From positions 1-10,889 of the forward strand of contig JAGTRH010000029.1 in assembly GCA_018396795.1 (NCBI GenBank): 10,889 nucleotides of DNA, written 5' to 3'. The notes beneath the pieces were generated by a model. The model searched no databases. It was not told where the DNA came from and was given only the letters and a program-made list of their open reading frames with translations. Made by a program: the position numbers and the translations under genes. This document shows, in pieces, positions 1 to 5,013 of this stretch; positions within the stretch are counted from its first letter, which is position 1, and every line of letters begins with the position of its first letter. The stretch is from Candidatus Bathyarchaeota archaeon. Lineage in GTDB: Archaea; Thermoproteota; Bathyarchaeia; Bathyarchaeales; B26-1.

Positions 1-30
1 TTTGTATCATCTAAAAGGATTATCGTGAAC

Positions 31-38
31 TTTAAATA
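31..38 (+). promoter_or_regulatory. TATA box of the macro-domain gene
   Basis: TTTAAATA lies about 50 nt before the GTG start at 85. An archaeal transcript would begin near 60, giving a leader of about 25 nt that carries the Shine-Dalgarno GGGGTGAT (72-79). Position and composition fit an archaeal TATA box; this is a by-eye call. Confidence 0.45.
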
Positions 39-84
39 ATTATCTACCTGGTGGTAGAAATTATTATAGTTGGGGTGATAATTC

Positions 85-624
85 GTGCAGATTAAGGTTG
101 GTGAAACATTAATTGAGCTAGTTAAGGGGGATATAACGGATCTTGACGTTGACTGCATCGTCAATGCCGCAAATAGTATGCTTAAGATGGGTGGTGGGGT
201 TGCTGGTGCAATAAGGAGAAGAGGCGGACAGAAAATACAAGATGAGTGTGATAAAATAGTTTCTACAAGGGGTCCTATACCGGTTGGTGGAGCTGTAATA
301 ACCAGCGGTGGAAATTTAAAGGCGAAGTATGTGATACATGCTGTTGGCCCTGTTTATGGTGAGGGTGATGAAGAGAGAAAACTTAGAGATGCAACATTAA
401 ATAGTCTTAAACTCGCCGACCAATATAGTGTCTCCAGCATTGCCTTCCCAGCGATCTCAACAGGCGTATTTGGATTGCCAAAAAGAATATGTGCTGAAAT
501 AATGCTTCCAGCGGCGATATCATACGCTAAGTCTGGAACAAATATAAAGAAAATAATATTTTGCCTATACGACGATGAAACATTTAACATATTTAAAGAA
601 GCTATCAAAGAAAATAAACTCTAG
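85..624 (+). CDS. Macro-domain ADP-ribose-binding protein (AF1521-like)
   Basis: This is a single macro domain of 179 residues, the normal length for a stand-alone archaeal macro protein. The ADP-ribose-binding signatures are present in order: GDIT with Asp16, VNAAN at 26-30, the glycine loop GGGVAGAI at 36-43, and STGVFGLPK at 125-133. The GGGVA form resembles Archaeoglobus AF1521 rather than bacterial YmdB, which has GGGVD. Known family members bind ADP-ribose and hydrolyse ADP-ribose-1''-phosphate, O-acetyl-ADP-ribose or mono-ADP-ribosyl groups on proteins; which of these applies cannot be read here. It should be cytosolic, with no signal peptide or membrane segment. The GTG start is supported by GGGGTGAT at 72-79, five nucleotides upstream. 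No ADP-ribosyltransferase, NADAR or sirtuin gene is beside it, so it stands as a monocistronic housekeeping gene. The family is secure; the substrate is not. Confidence 0.93.
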   Translation: MQIKVGETLIELVKGDITDLDVDCIVNAANSMLKMGGGVAGAIRRRGGQKIQDECDKIVSTRGPIPVGGAVITSGGNLKAKYVIHAVGPVYGEGDEERKLRDATLNSLKLADQYSVSSIAFPAISTGVFGLPKRICAEIMLPAAISYAKSGTNIKKIIFCLYDDETFNIFKEAIKENKL

Positions 625-629
625 AAATT

Positions 630-650
630 AGGAGAAATCCTCTTTGTTTT
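630..650 (+). terminator. Possible terminator after the macro-domain gene
   Basis: AGGA-GAAA-TCCT (630-641) forms a 4-bp stem with a GNRA-type tetraloop, followed by the T-rich CTTTGTTTT. It sits five nucleotides after the TAG stop. Archaeal termination depends mainly on the U-rich tract, so the short stem may be incidental. Confidence 0.35.
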
Positions 651-665
651 ATTCCAATCCAAAAT

Positions 666-674
666 CTTTATATC
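666..674 (+). promoter_or_regulatory. TATA box of the four-helix membrane protein gene
   Basis: CTTTATATC is placed so that transcription should start near 696. That leaves a very short leader before the TTG at 709 and argues against the TTG at 694, which would be at or before the transcript's 5' end. Confidence 0.45.
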
Positions 675-708
675 TTTCTCCTCTCACCTTTTTTTGGAGA
701 TATATAAT

Positions 709-1113
709 TTGCCATCGTCTAATGACAAGCGGCTTTTGCTCGCAGTTTACTATATTGTAGAAGGTGTTTTGTTTTTCGCCTATTCAGCGTGGCGCCTTGT
801 AATAAATCCCCTTCGATTCTATCGGGCCCCTCCAGCTCTTAGTGGAGCGTATGTAATCTTCATTCTCCTAATGTTTGCAACAGGGGTCCTTTTTGTATTG
901 AGAGCTCTTATCCTCTTAAAAGGCTTGCTTGAGCCAGGTAGATTAGACCTGATCGCGTCTATTCTATCAATGCCATTATGGGTTCTCCCAGCCCTAGTAG
1001 CAATGGGCAACTCTTATTATCTGCAGATTGGAATTTTATTTATTGTAATAGGCGCCTTTAATCTATTGCTATTCATCTTATCTATTTATCTGACTAGGAC
1101 CGGATACCGTTAA
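709..1113 (+). CDS. Four-transmembrane-helix protein of unknown function
   Basis: I do not recognise this family. The predicted product of 134 residues is very hydrophobic, with four membrane segments. Counted from the TTG at 709 they lie near residues 9-28 (LLLAVYYIVEGVLFFAYSAW), 47-70, 79-99 and 104-127. The segments are separated by short polar turns such as RFYRAPP and LEPGRLD, and a basic tail ends in TRTGYR. No signal peptide, catalytic motif or metal-binding cluster is visible. The start was chosen because GGAGA (696-700) lies 8 nt before the TTG at 709; an in-frame TTG at 694 would have no ribosome site and would sit at the inferred transcription start. The gene is isolated between the macro-domain gene and a convergent DUF3303-like gene 34 nt away, so context gives no function. 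Size and topology recall small archaeal DUF membrane proteins. That it encodes a protein is likely; its role is unknown. Confidence 0.72.
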   Translation: MPSSNDKRLLLAVYYIVEGVLFFAYSAWRLVINPLRFYRAPPALSGAYVIFILLMFATGVLFVLRALILLKGLLEPGRLDLIASILSMPLWVLPALVAMGNSYYLQIGILFIVIGAFNLLLFILSIYLTRTGYR

Positions 1114-1120
1114 GGAAATA

Positions 1121-1135
1121 GTCAAAAATAAAAAA
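1121..1135 (-). terminator. U-rich terminator tract of the DUF3303-like gene
   Basis: Reading the minus strand past the TAG stop at 1148, the sequence becomes CGCTTTTTTATTTTTGAC. A run of Ts interrupted by one A, within 30 nt of the stop, is typical of archaeal intrinsic termination. Confidence 0.5.
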
Positions 1136-1147
1136 GCGACTTTGTTT

Positions 1148-1438
1148 CTACGCTTTAGTTTTCATTAGGATTTCTATCGCTTTTGAACTTTCAATCAAGG
1201 GTACAAACTTAATTTTGAATTCGGGTGTTACTGCAAGTATATAGCTGATTAGTTGCTCCTCATTGTCAGCCTCCATGATACTGATGCCTTTAAATAACTC
1301 ACCCATTCCGTGCGGAGGGACAATGTATCTAGGATACTTCTTTGGCTCCTTTTTCATTTCTTCAAGCAACTTCAGAAATTTCGGAATCCCCTTATCCATA
1401 TCATCTGGGCAGATCTCCCAAAACTTTAAGAACTTCAC
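1148..1438 (-). CDS. DUF3303-like dimeric alpha/beta-barrel protein
   Basis: This is a small soluble protein of 96 residues. It starts MKFLKFWEICPDD, followed by an amphipathic helix with GIPKFLKLLEEMKKEP, then a glycine-containing strand, GISIMEADNEEQLISYILAV, and a last strand ending FKIKFVPLIESSKAIEIL. This beta-alpha-beta-beta-alpha-beta pattern, with the EADNEEQL stretch between strand and helix, matches DUF3303/Muconolactone-delta-isomerase-like dimeric alpha/beta-barrel proteins. No function is established for most of them, and there is no obvious heme or metal ligand set. The GTG start is strongly supported by a perfect GGAGGTGA at 1443-1450, four nucleotides upstream. It converges on the four-helix membrane gene. 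Its upstream region carries a long imperfect inverted repeat that would lie in the leader if the TATA-like element near 1565 is used. Family assignment is by fold pattern and moderately secure. Confidence 0.75.
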   Translation of the reverse strand: MKFLKFWEICPDDMDKGIPKFLKLLEEMKKEPKKYPRYIVPPHGMGELFKGISIMEADNEEQLISYILAVTPEFKIKFVPLIESSKAIEILMKTKA

Positions 1439-1474
1439 CTTTTCACCTCCTTTTGATTTATTCTCTCCGATACC

Positions 1475-1540
1475 AGGTTAGTGTTTTACCAGTAAGTAAA
1501 GCTGCCTTATGCTCGCTTCACAAACAAGTAAAACCTACCT
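1475..1540. repeat. Imperfect inverted repeat upstream of the DUF3303-like gene
   Basis: The arm at 1475-1489 (AGGTTAGTGTTTTAC) pairs with 1528-1540 (GTAAAACCTACCT). It forms 13 base pairs interrupted by two single-nucleotide bulges (T1479, T1482), with a 38-nt loop. Seven of the pairs, GTTTTAC/GTAAAAC, are continuous. It ends 37 nt before the GTG start at 1438 and could fold in the leader RNA or serve as a spaced operator. Confidence 0.4.
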
Positions 1541-1672
1541 ATGGATTAAAAGTCCCCCTCCATTATAAATGTATGCAACTAACTTTATTGCACATTCCCT
1601 TATCGAGAAACTTTCCTAGAATATCTAAACTTACTCATTATGCACTCAGAGAATTAAATTAAATATTTCAAT

Positions 1673-1728
1673 CAGCCATTAACCTGATTCTCATGATTCG
1701 AATCTAAAAACTAAACATCAAATGGCTG
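1673..1728. repeat. Nested inverted repeat with inner GATTCGAATC palindrome
   Basis: CAGCCATT (1673-1680) is the exact reverse complement of AATGGCTG (1721-1728). The 40-nt interval contains the 10-nt palindrome GATTCGAATC (1695-1704) and a further GATTC at 1686-1690. It lies about 65 nt before the dehydratase TATA box, where an activator or repressor could bind. No regulator gene is present to link it to. Confidence 0.35.
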
Positions 1729-1792
1729 CCTTACATTACTTTTGTGGATGTCGAAAAAAATTTAAGCACCCCTAAAAATTAAAAAAGTACCC

Positions 1793-1799
1793 TATATAT
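1793..1799 (+). promoter_or_regulatory. TATA box of the sugar-acid dehydratase gene
   Basis: TATATAT in CCTATATATC would start transcription near 1822 and give a leader of roughly 58 nt before the ATG at 1880. A weaker A-rich element near 1809-1816 is an alternative. Confidence 0.4.
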
Positions 1800-1879
1800 C
1801 TTAACCACTTAAAAACTCCTAAATATTAAGGTGATGAAAGTAAAATAACGCCAAAAAGTATTCATGGTGAAGATTGATT

Positions 1880-3040
1880 ATGAAAATTGTTGATTTGGAG
1901 ATTCTTAAGCTACGTGGAGAACCACCTGTTCCTGAAGGCTTTTGGGAGGAGCGTCTTGTAAGACCTATAGACCTCTATGAACGTTTTAGAGACGAGGGAC
2001 CATGGACCACGGGCGAGGAAAACCCTTTTGAACAGCTATTTTTAAGAGTATTGACGGATGAGGGGAGCGAGGGAATATACGGTCCGATATCATCCAATAT
2101 TGCGGATATAATTATGTCTGATTTAAAACCTCTAATTTCAGGTGAAGACCCATTCGGAATTGAGAAAATATGGGATATCATGTATCGATCTCAGGTTCAC
2201 GGTCGAAAGGGAGAGAAGATGATGGCTATAAGCGCGGTTGACTGCGCACTATGGGATCTCATTGGAAAGGTTAAAAAGGAGCCTGTTGTTAGGCTTCTAG
2301 GTGGACCTGTGAGAGAAAAAGTCCCAGCATATGCGAGTATGCTAGGCTTCTCTCTAAAACCCGAGAAAGTTGTCGAGAGATGCCAAGAGTATGTAGATAA
2401 AGGTTTTAGGGCTATGAAATGGTTCTTCCGACATGGTCCGGGAAGCGGAGAGCGGGGTATTGAAGAAAACGTTAGGCTTGTCAAGACAATACGTGATGCT
2501 ATAGGTTACAATGTTGACTTGATGCTTGACTGCTGGATGAGTTGGTCTGTGCCATATACGATTAAGATGGCTAAGCTTATCGAGAAATACGAGATTGCAT
2601 GGCTTGAAGAGCCGCTTATGCCAGATAATATTGAGGGATATGTTAAGATCCATGAGAGGATTAGCATTCCAATCGCGGCTGGAGAGCATGAATATACAAG
2701 GTGGGGTGCTAAGCAACTTTTGAGACGTAATGCTGTGGACATTCTACAGATGGATGTTACTTGGGCTGGGGGGATAACTGAGATGAGAAAAATATGCGCT
2801 CTAGCCTCCGTTGAGGGTGTACCGGTGATACCCCATGCCGGATGGATTGAGCCAGCTCAATGTGTAATATTCTCTCAACCGGAGGATGTGTGCCCGATAA
2901 TAGAATACCTGGTGAAATGGGCAGAGATACAGCAAGCATTTAACCTAGAGAAACTTAGACCGGAGAAAGGATACTTCTATGCTCCAACAAAATTTGGTCT
3001 AGGATTTGAGCCACAAATAGATAAGCTAGTGGACCATTAG
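1880..3040 (+). CDS. Enolase-superfamily sugar-acid dehydratase (L-rhamnonate dehydratase-like)
   Basis: The product of 386 residues is a mandelate racemase/muconate lactonizing-type enzyme that should abstract the alpha proton of a sugar acid and eliminate water to give a 2-keto-3-deoxy acid. The N-terminal capping domain spans roughly 1-125 and the barrel follows. Mg2+ ligands are Asp217 (LMLDCWMS), the Glu pair 243-244 (WLEEPL) and Glu269 (AGEHEY). His270 follows that Glu, and the Asp292 (DVTWAGG)/His319 (VIPHAGW) dyad is intact. LMLDCWMS, GEH and the absence of a Lys-x-Lys motif match L-rhamnonate dehydratase (RhmD) rather than Sulfolobus gluconate/galactonate dehydratase. The ATG is 9 nt after GGTGA (1866-1870). 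A TTG at 1874 would leave only 3 nt, so it is not favoured. A KDG kinase lies about 1 kb downstream, which suits sugar-acid catabolism. The superfamily and dehydratase subgroup are secure; L-rhamnonate, L-mannonate/L-lyxonate or another acid remain possible as substrate. Confidence 0.88.
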   Translation: MKIVDLEILKLRGEPPVPEGFWEERLVRPIDLYERFRDEGPWTTGEENPFEQLFLRVLTDEGSEGIYGPISSNIADIIMSDLKPLISGEDPFGIEKIWDIMYRSQVHGRKGEKMMAISAVDCALWDLIGKVKKEPVVRLLGGPVREKVPAYASMLGFSLKPEKVVERCQEYVDKGFRAMKWFFRHGPGSGERGIEENVRLVKTIRDAIGYNVDLMLDCWMSWSVPYTIKMAKLIEKYEIAWLEEPLMPDNIEGYVKIHERISIPIAAGEHEYTRWGAKQLLRRNAVDILQMDVTWAGGITEMRKICALASVEGVPVIPHAGWIEPAQCVIFSQPEDVCPIIEYLVKWAEIQQAFNLEKLRPEKGYFYAPTKFGLGFEPQIDKLVDH

Positions 3041-3130
3041 CAATACAAACTTTCATTATATTTAAGCGTGAAGATGGTCAATCATAATTTTCCTAGCGCT
3101 CTCAATAAGCACCTAAAGTTAGAAATTATT

Positions 3131-3143
3131 TTAAAAAAATAAA
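3131..3143 (-). terminator. U-rich tract downstream of mscL
   Basis: Read on the minus strand this is TTTATTTTTTTAA, with seven consecutive Ts, about 50 nt past the mscL stop at 3189. It fits archaeal U-tract termination. The opposing dehydratase gene ends at 3040, so the two transcripts converge here. Confidence 0.4.
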
Positions 3144-3188
3144 GAGACTAATTGTCCTTTACTAGGTTAACTATACTCTTAACGTGGA

Positions 3189-3584
3189 TTACTCTATTCC
3201 CCATTTTTTAGTCACTTTAACTAGCAGGAAGATTACAAATGCCACTATAAGGAATGTTATAAGAGTGCCTAAAAAGCTGCCTACACGGAATGGCCCTAAG
3301 GTAACTGCTTCCCAAGGGACTCCTGGAGTTACAAATTCTATTATTGGCATTATTATATCATTTACAAGAGATTGAACTAGAGCACCCAAATAAATGCCTA
3401 AAATAAACGCTACAGCCATGCCCATAACCTTGTACTTTGAAATGAAATCCTTGAACTCTGCGATTAGCCCTTTAGGTGGCGGTGGAGCTGGAGGCGCTGG
3501 TTTAGGAGTTAGGAGTTCCCTTATCTCTTTCAGAACGCTCAACATCTCCTCGTTTTTATCATCTCTAGACAAAGATATCACCAT
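3189..3584 (-). CDS. mscL: Large-conductance mechanosensitive channel MscL with N-terminal extension
   Basis: The conserved MscL core begins near residue 39. An amphipathic N-terminal helix (EFKDFISKYK) leads into TM1 (VMGMAVAFILGIYLGALVQSLVNDIIMPI, about 53-81), a short external loop, and TM2 (about 103-123), ending KVTKKWGIE. The channel opens under membrane tension to release solutes during osmotic downshock. Two things are unusual. Residues 8-26 form a predicted helix with Met14, Leu18, Ile21 and Leu25 in 4-3-4 spacing, followed by a polyproline linker (PKPAPPAPPPPKG). The cytoplasmic helix that follows TM2 in E. coli MscL is essentially missing. The ATG at 3584 fits a leaderless or near-leaderless message, because the TATA box is about 26 nt upstream. 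A TTG four codons inside, with GGTGAT before it, is an alternative that keeps the helix. The family is secure. Confidence 0.92.
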   Translation of the reverse strand: MVISLSRDDKNEEMLSVLKEIRELLTPKPAPPAPPPPKGLIAEFKDFISKYKVMGMAVAFILGIYLGALVQSLVNDIIMPIIEFVTPGVPWEAVTLGPFRVGSFLGTLITFLIVAFVIFLLVKVTKKWGIE

Positions 3585-3601
3585 TATTTGATATTTATCA
3601 G

Positions 3602-3617
3602 CCTCTATAAAAAGAGG
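3602..3617 (-). promoter_or_regulatory. mscL TATA box inside a palindrome
   Basis: On the minus strand CTTTTTATA (3606-3614) is centred about 26 nt before the ATG at 3584. It is bracketed by a perfect 5-bp inverted repeat, CCTCT (3602-3606) and AGAGG (3613-3617), so a dimeric regulator bound there would block TBP. The palindrome could be chance. Confidence 0.45.
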
Positions 3618-3682
3618 TATGAAAAACAGTAGATTTTATCACATTCGTTCCATTATTAATACATACGAAAATGCGAAACGCT

Positions 3683-3690
3683 CTTTAAGA
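3683..3690 (+). promoter_or_regulatory. TATA box of the DUF6485 gene
   Basis: CTTTAAGA lies at the spacing that would start transcription near 3711, a 25-nt leader for the ATG at 3736. The leader includes the ribosome site GGCGGTG (3722-3728). A plain by-eye call. Confidence 0.4.
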
Positions 3691-3735
3691 CGCAAAGATA
3701 ACTGATGTTTTTGTTAAAGATTGGCGGTGCTTGAG

Positions 3736-3939
3736 ATGGAGAGAAAACCTTGCCCAAACATAAAGATCAATCTGGAGAATTGTCCGTGTACTTATCCATG
3801 CGACATTAAGGGTATGTGCTGTGAGTGCTTGCTCAATCATAGATTGCATGGCGAACTTCCAGCGTGCTATTTTCCGCCAGAGGTTGAGCGAACCTACGAT
3901 AGATCTATCAGAAGGTTCTTATCGATACATAAGAAGTAA
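3736..3939 (+). CDS. Cysteine-rich DUF6485 family protein
   Basis: This protein of 67 residues has eight cysteines: Cys6, 16, 18, 22, 28, 29, 31 and 44. The arrangement CPCTYPCDIKGMCCECLLNHR, followed by GELPACYFPPEVERTYDRSIRRF, is the signature of DUF6485, a small family found in archaea and anaerobic bacteria with no assigned function. The cysteine spacing suggests a metal-binding knuckle (Zn or Fe-S); that is inference. The ATG at 3736 is preferred because GGTG (3725-3728) lies 7 nt upstream. A TTG at 3721 in the same frame has no ribosome site, and the family usually begins just before the first cysteine. It has its own promoter, divergent from mscL, and its own U-rich terminator, so it is probably monocistronic. 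Its position before the KDG kinase is not strong evidence for a shared role. Confidence 0.85.
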   Translation: MERKPCPNIKINLENCPCTYPCDIKGMCCECLLNHRLHGELPACYFPPEVERTYDRSIRRFLSIHKK

Positions 3940-3972
3940 TATGCGAAAATGTAGTAAAAGATCTAAATCCCC

Positions 3973-3980
3973 TATTTTTT
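3973..3980 (+). terminator. U-rich terminator tract after the DUF6485 gene
   Basis: TATTTTTT occurs about 35 nt after the TAA stop and just before the KDG kinase TATA box, separating the two transcription units. Confidence 0.4.
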
Positions 3981-3988
3981 CCATACAA

Positions 3989-3996
3989 CTTTATAG
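3989..3996 (+). promoter_or_regulatory. TATA box of the KDG kinase gene
   Basis: CTTTATAG predicts a transcription start near 4019, about 11 nt before the ATG at 4030. This places the in-frame ATG at 4003 upstream of the transcript and supports the shorter protein. Confidence 0.5.
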
Positions 3997-4029
3997 GTTT
4001 TCATGAAAGAAATTTTATTGGTGGTGCCA

Positions 4030-4992
4030 ATGCTGGATGTTGTTACACTAGGTGAAATGATGGTGCAGTTTAATCCCCTATCAACTGGTCCCTTAAGGCA
4101 TGTTGTATATTTTGAGAAGCATGCTGCAGGCTCAGAGGCAAACTTTGCTATAGGTATGGTTAGACTTGGTTTTAAGGCTGGCTTCATAACCAGAATTGGT
4201 AACGACGAGTTTGGAAAGTATATTTTGTCCATTTTAAGGGGCGAGGGTGTAGATACCTCAAGGGTTAAGATAGATTATGAAGCGCCGACTGGTGTATATT
4301 TTATTCAGAGAGGTTACCCAATACCTGGGAGGAGCATGGTTTTCTATTACAGACGTGGTTCCGCAGCAAGTAAGCTCTCTCCGGATGATATTGAGGAGGA
4401 CTATATTAGGAATTCTAGGCTGTTGCACTTGACTGGTATTACGCCGGCATTAAGTGAAAGCTGCAGAGAAGCTGCACTCAAGTCTCTGAATATAGCTGCG
4501 GAAAATAATATTATGGTTTCCTTGGACACGAATATTAGGCTCAAGCTTTGGTCTAAGGAGAAAGCTCGTGAAACAATGCTCCCGATAATTGAGAAGGCAG
4601 ATATAATTTTAACAGAGCCCGAAGACGCCGAGATTCTAGTTACTGAGAAGGAACCGTACAGAATAATCGAGAAGATGCTATCAATGGGGCCGAAGATAGT
4701 TGCTGTTAAACTTGGCGAGGAGGGAGCAATAGCCTCGAATGGCAAAGAAACCATCATGAAACCGGGTTTCAAGGTTCCAGTAGTTGATGTGATTGGTGCT
4801 GGAGATGCTTTCGCAGCTGGCTTCATAGCAAGCATACTTGAAAAAAGAAGTTTGGGTGAGGCTCTAGATTTTGGTAACGCCGCAGGAGCATTAGTGGTAA
4901 CTACGAGAGGAGACATAGAAAATTTGCCTACAAAAGATGATGTTGAAAAATTTTTGGCCTTCCAGAGAAAAGAAAAGATAGCGCTTAGATAG
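4030..4992 (+). CDS. kdgK: 2-keto-3-deoxygluconate kinase (PfkB family)
   Basis: This 320-residue PfkB/ribokinase-family enzyme should phosphorylate 2-keto-3-deoxygluconate (and often the galactonate epimer) with ATP at C6, feeding the semi-phosphorylative Entner-Doudoroff route. It resembles Sulfolobus KDG kinase along its length. MLDVVTLGEMMVQFNP opens the protein. FEKHAAGSEANFAIG (Gly34-Asn38) is the sugar-binding signature. YFIQRGYPIP and FYYRRGSAASKLSP carry Tyr90, Tyr106 and Arg108, which from memory align with sugar-contacting residues in the Sulfolobus enzyme. VVDVIGAGDAFAAGF holds the catalytic Asp259. GGTGGTG (4020-4026) precedes the ATG at 4030; a longer reading from ATG 4003 is disfavoured because it would start before the transcript does. 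The gene converges with infB 21 nt away. Together with the dehydratase at 1880 it supplies two steps of sugar-acid breakdown; no KDPG/KDG aldolase is in view. The substrate could also be another 2-keto-3-deoxy acid. Confidence 0.93.
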   Translation: MLDVVTLGEMMVQFNPLSTGPLRHVVYFEKHAAGSEANFAIGMVRLGFKAGFITRIGNDEFGKYILSILRGEGVDTSRVKIDYEAPTGVYFIQRGYPIPGRSMVFYYRRGSAASKLSPDDIEEDYIRNSRLLHLTGITPALSESCREAALKSLNIAAENNIMVSLDTNIRLKLWSKEKARETMLPIIEKADIILTEPEDAEILVTEKEPYRIIEKMLSMGPKIVAVKLGEEGAIASNGKETIMKPGFKVPVVDVIGAGDAFAAGFIASILEKRSLGEALDFGNAAGALVVTTRGDIENLPTKDDVEKFLAFQRKEKIALR

Positions 4993-4993
4993 A

Positions 4994-5003
4994 GAGAATT
5001 CTC
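4994..5003. terminator. Palindrome between convergent kdgK and infB
   Basis: GAGAATTCTC is a perfect 10-nt palindrome in the 21-nt gap between the two stop codons. It has no strong T tract on either strand, so a role in bidirectional termination is only possible. Confidence 0.2.
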
Positions 5004-5013
5004 AAACTAGTCT

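Larger units (their letters stand above)
1439..1879. other. Gene-free gap between divergent genes (441 nt)
   Basis: No credible protein gene or tRNA is visible. An open stretch that runs out of the antisense of the DUF3303-like gene to 1662 has no ribosome site and no protein character. The gap contains the Shine-Dalgarno of the leftward gene, a leader inverted repeat (1475-1540), a second nested inverted repeat (1673-1728) and TATA-like elements: CATTATAAATG at 1561-1571, readable on either strand, and TATATAT at 1793-1799. A GTGATGA at 1831-1837 resembles a C box, but no CTGA D box follows. Confidence 0.6.

Noticed and set aside
85..624. Macro-domain gene as part of an ADP-ribosylation defence or toxin-antitoxin system
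   Set aside because: No ADP-ribosyltransferase toxin, NADAR or sirtuin gene lies beside it, and the next gene is an unrelated membrane protein with its own promoter.
1342..1662. 106-codon open frame on the plus strand running from the DUF3303-like gene into the gap
   Set aside because: It is largely antisense to a gene with a strong ribosome site, has no ribosome site of its own, and the gap portion has no protein-like character.
1831..1837. GTGATGA resembling a C box of an archaeal C/D guide RNA
   Set aside because: No CTGA D box follows within the expected 50-70 nt, and no D'/C' pair is visible. The GGTGATG also resembles ribosome-site-like sequence common in this genome.
4003..4029. Longer KDG kinase starting at ATG 4003
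   Set aside because: The TATA box at 3989-3996 puts the transcript start near 4019, the extra nine residues are not family-like, and GGTGGTG precedes the ATG at 4030.
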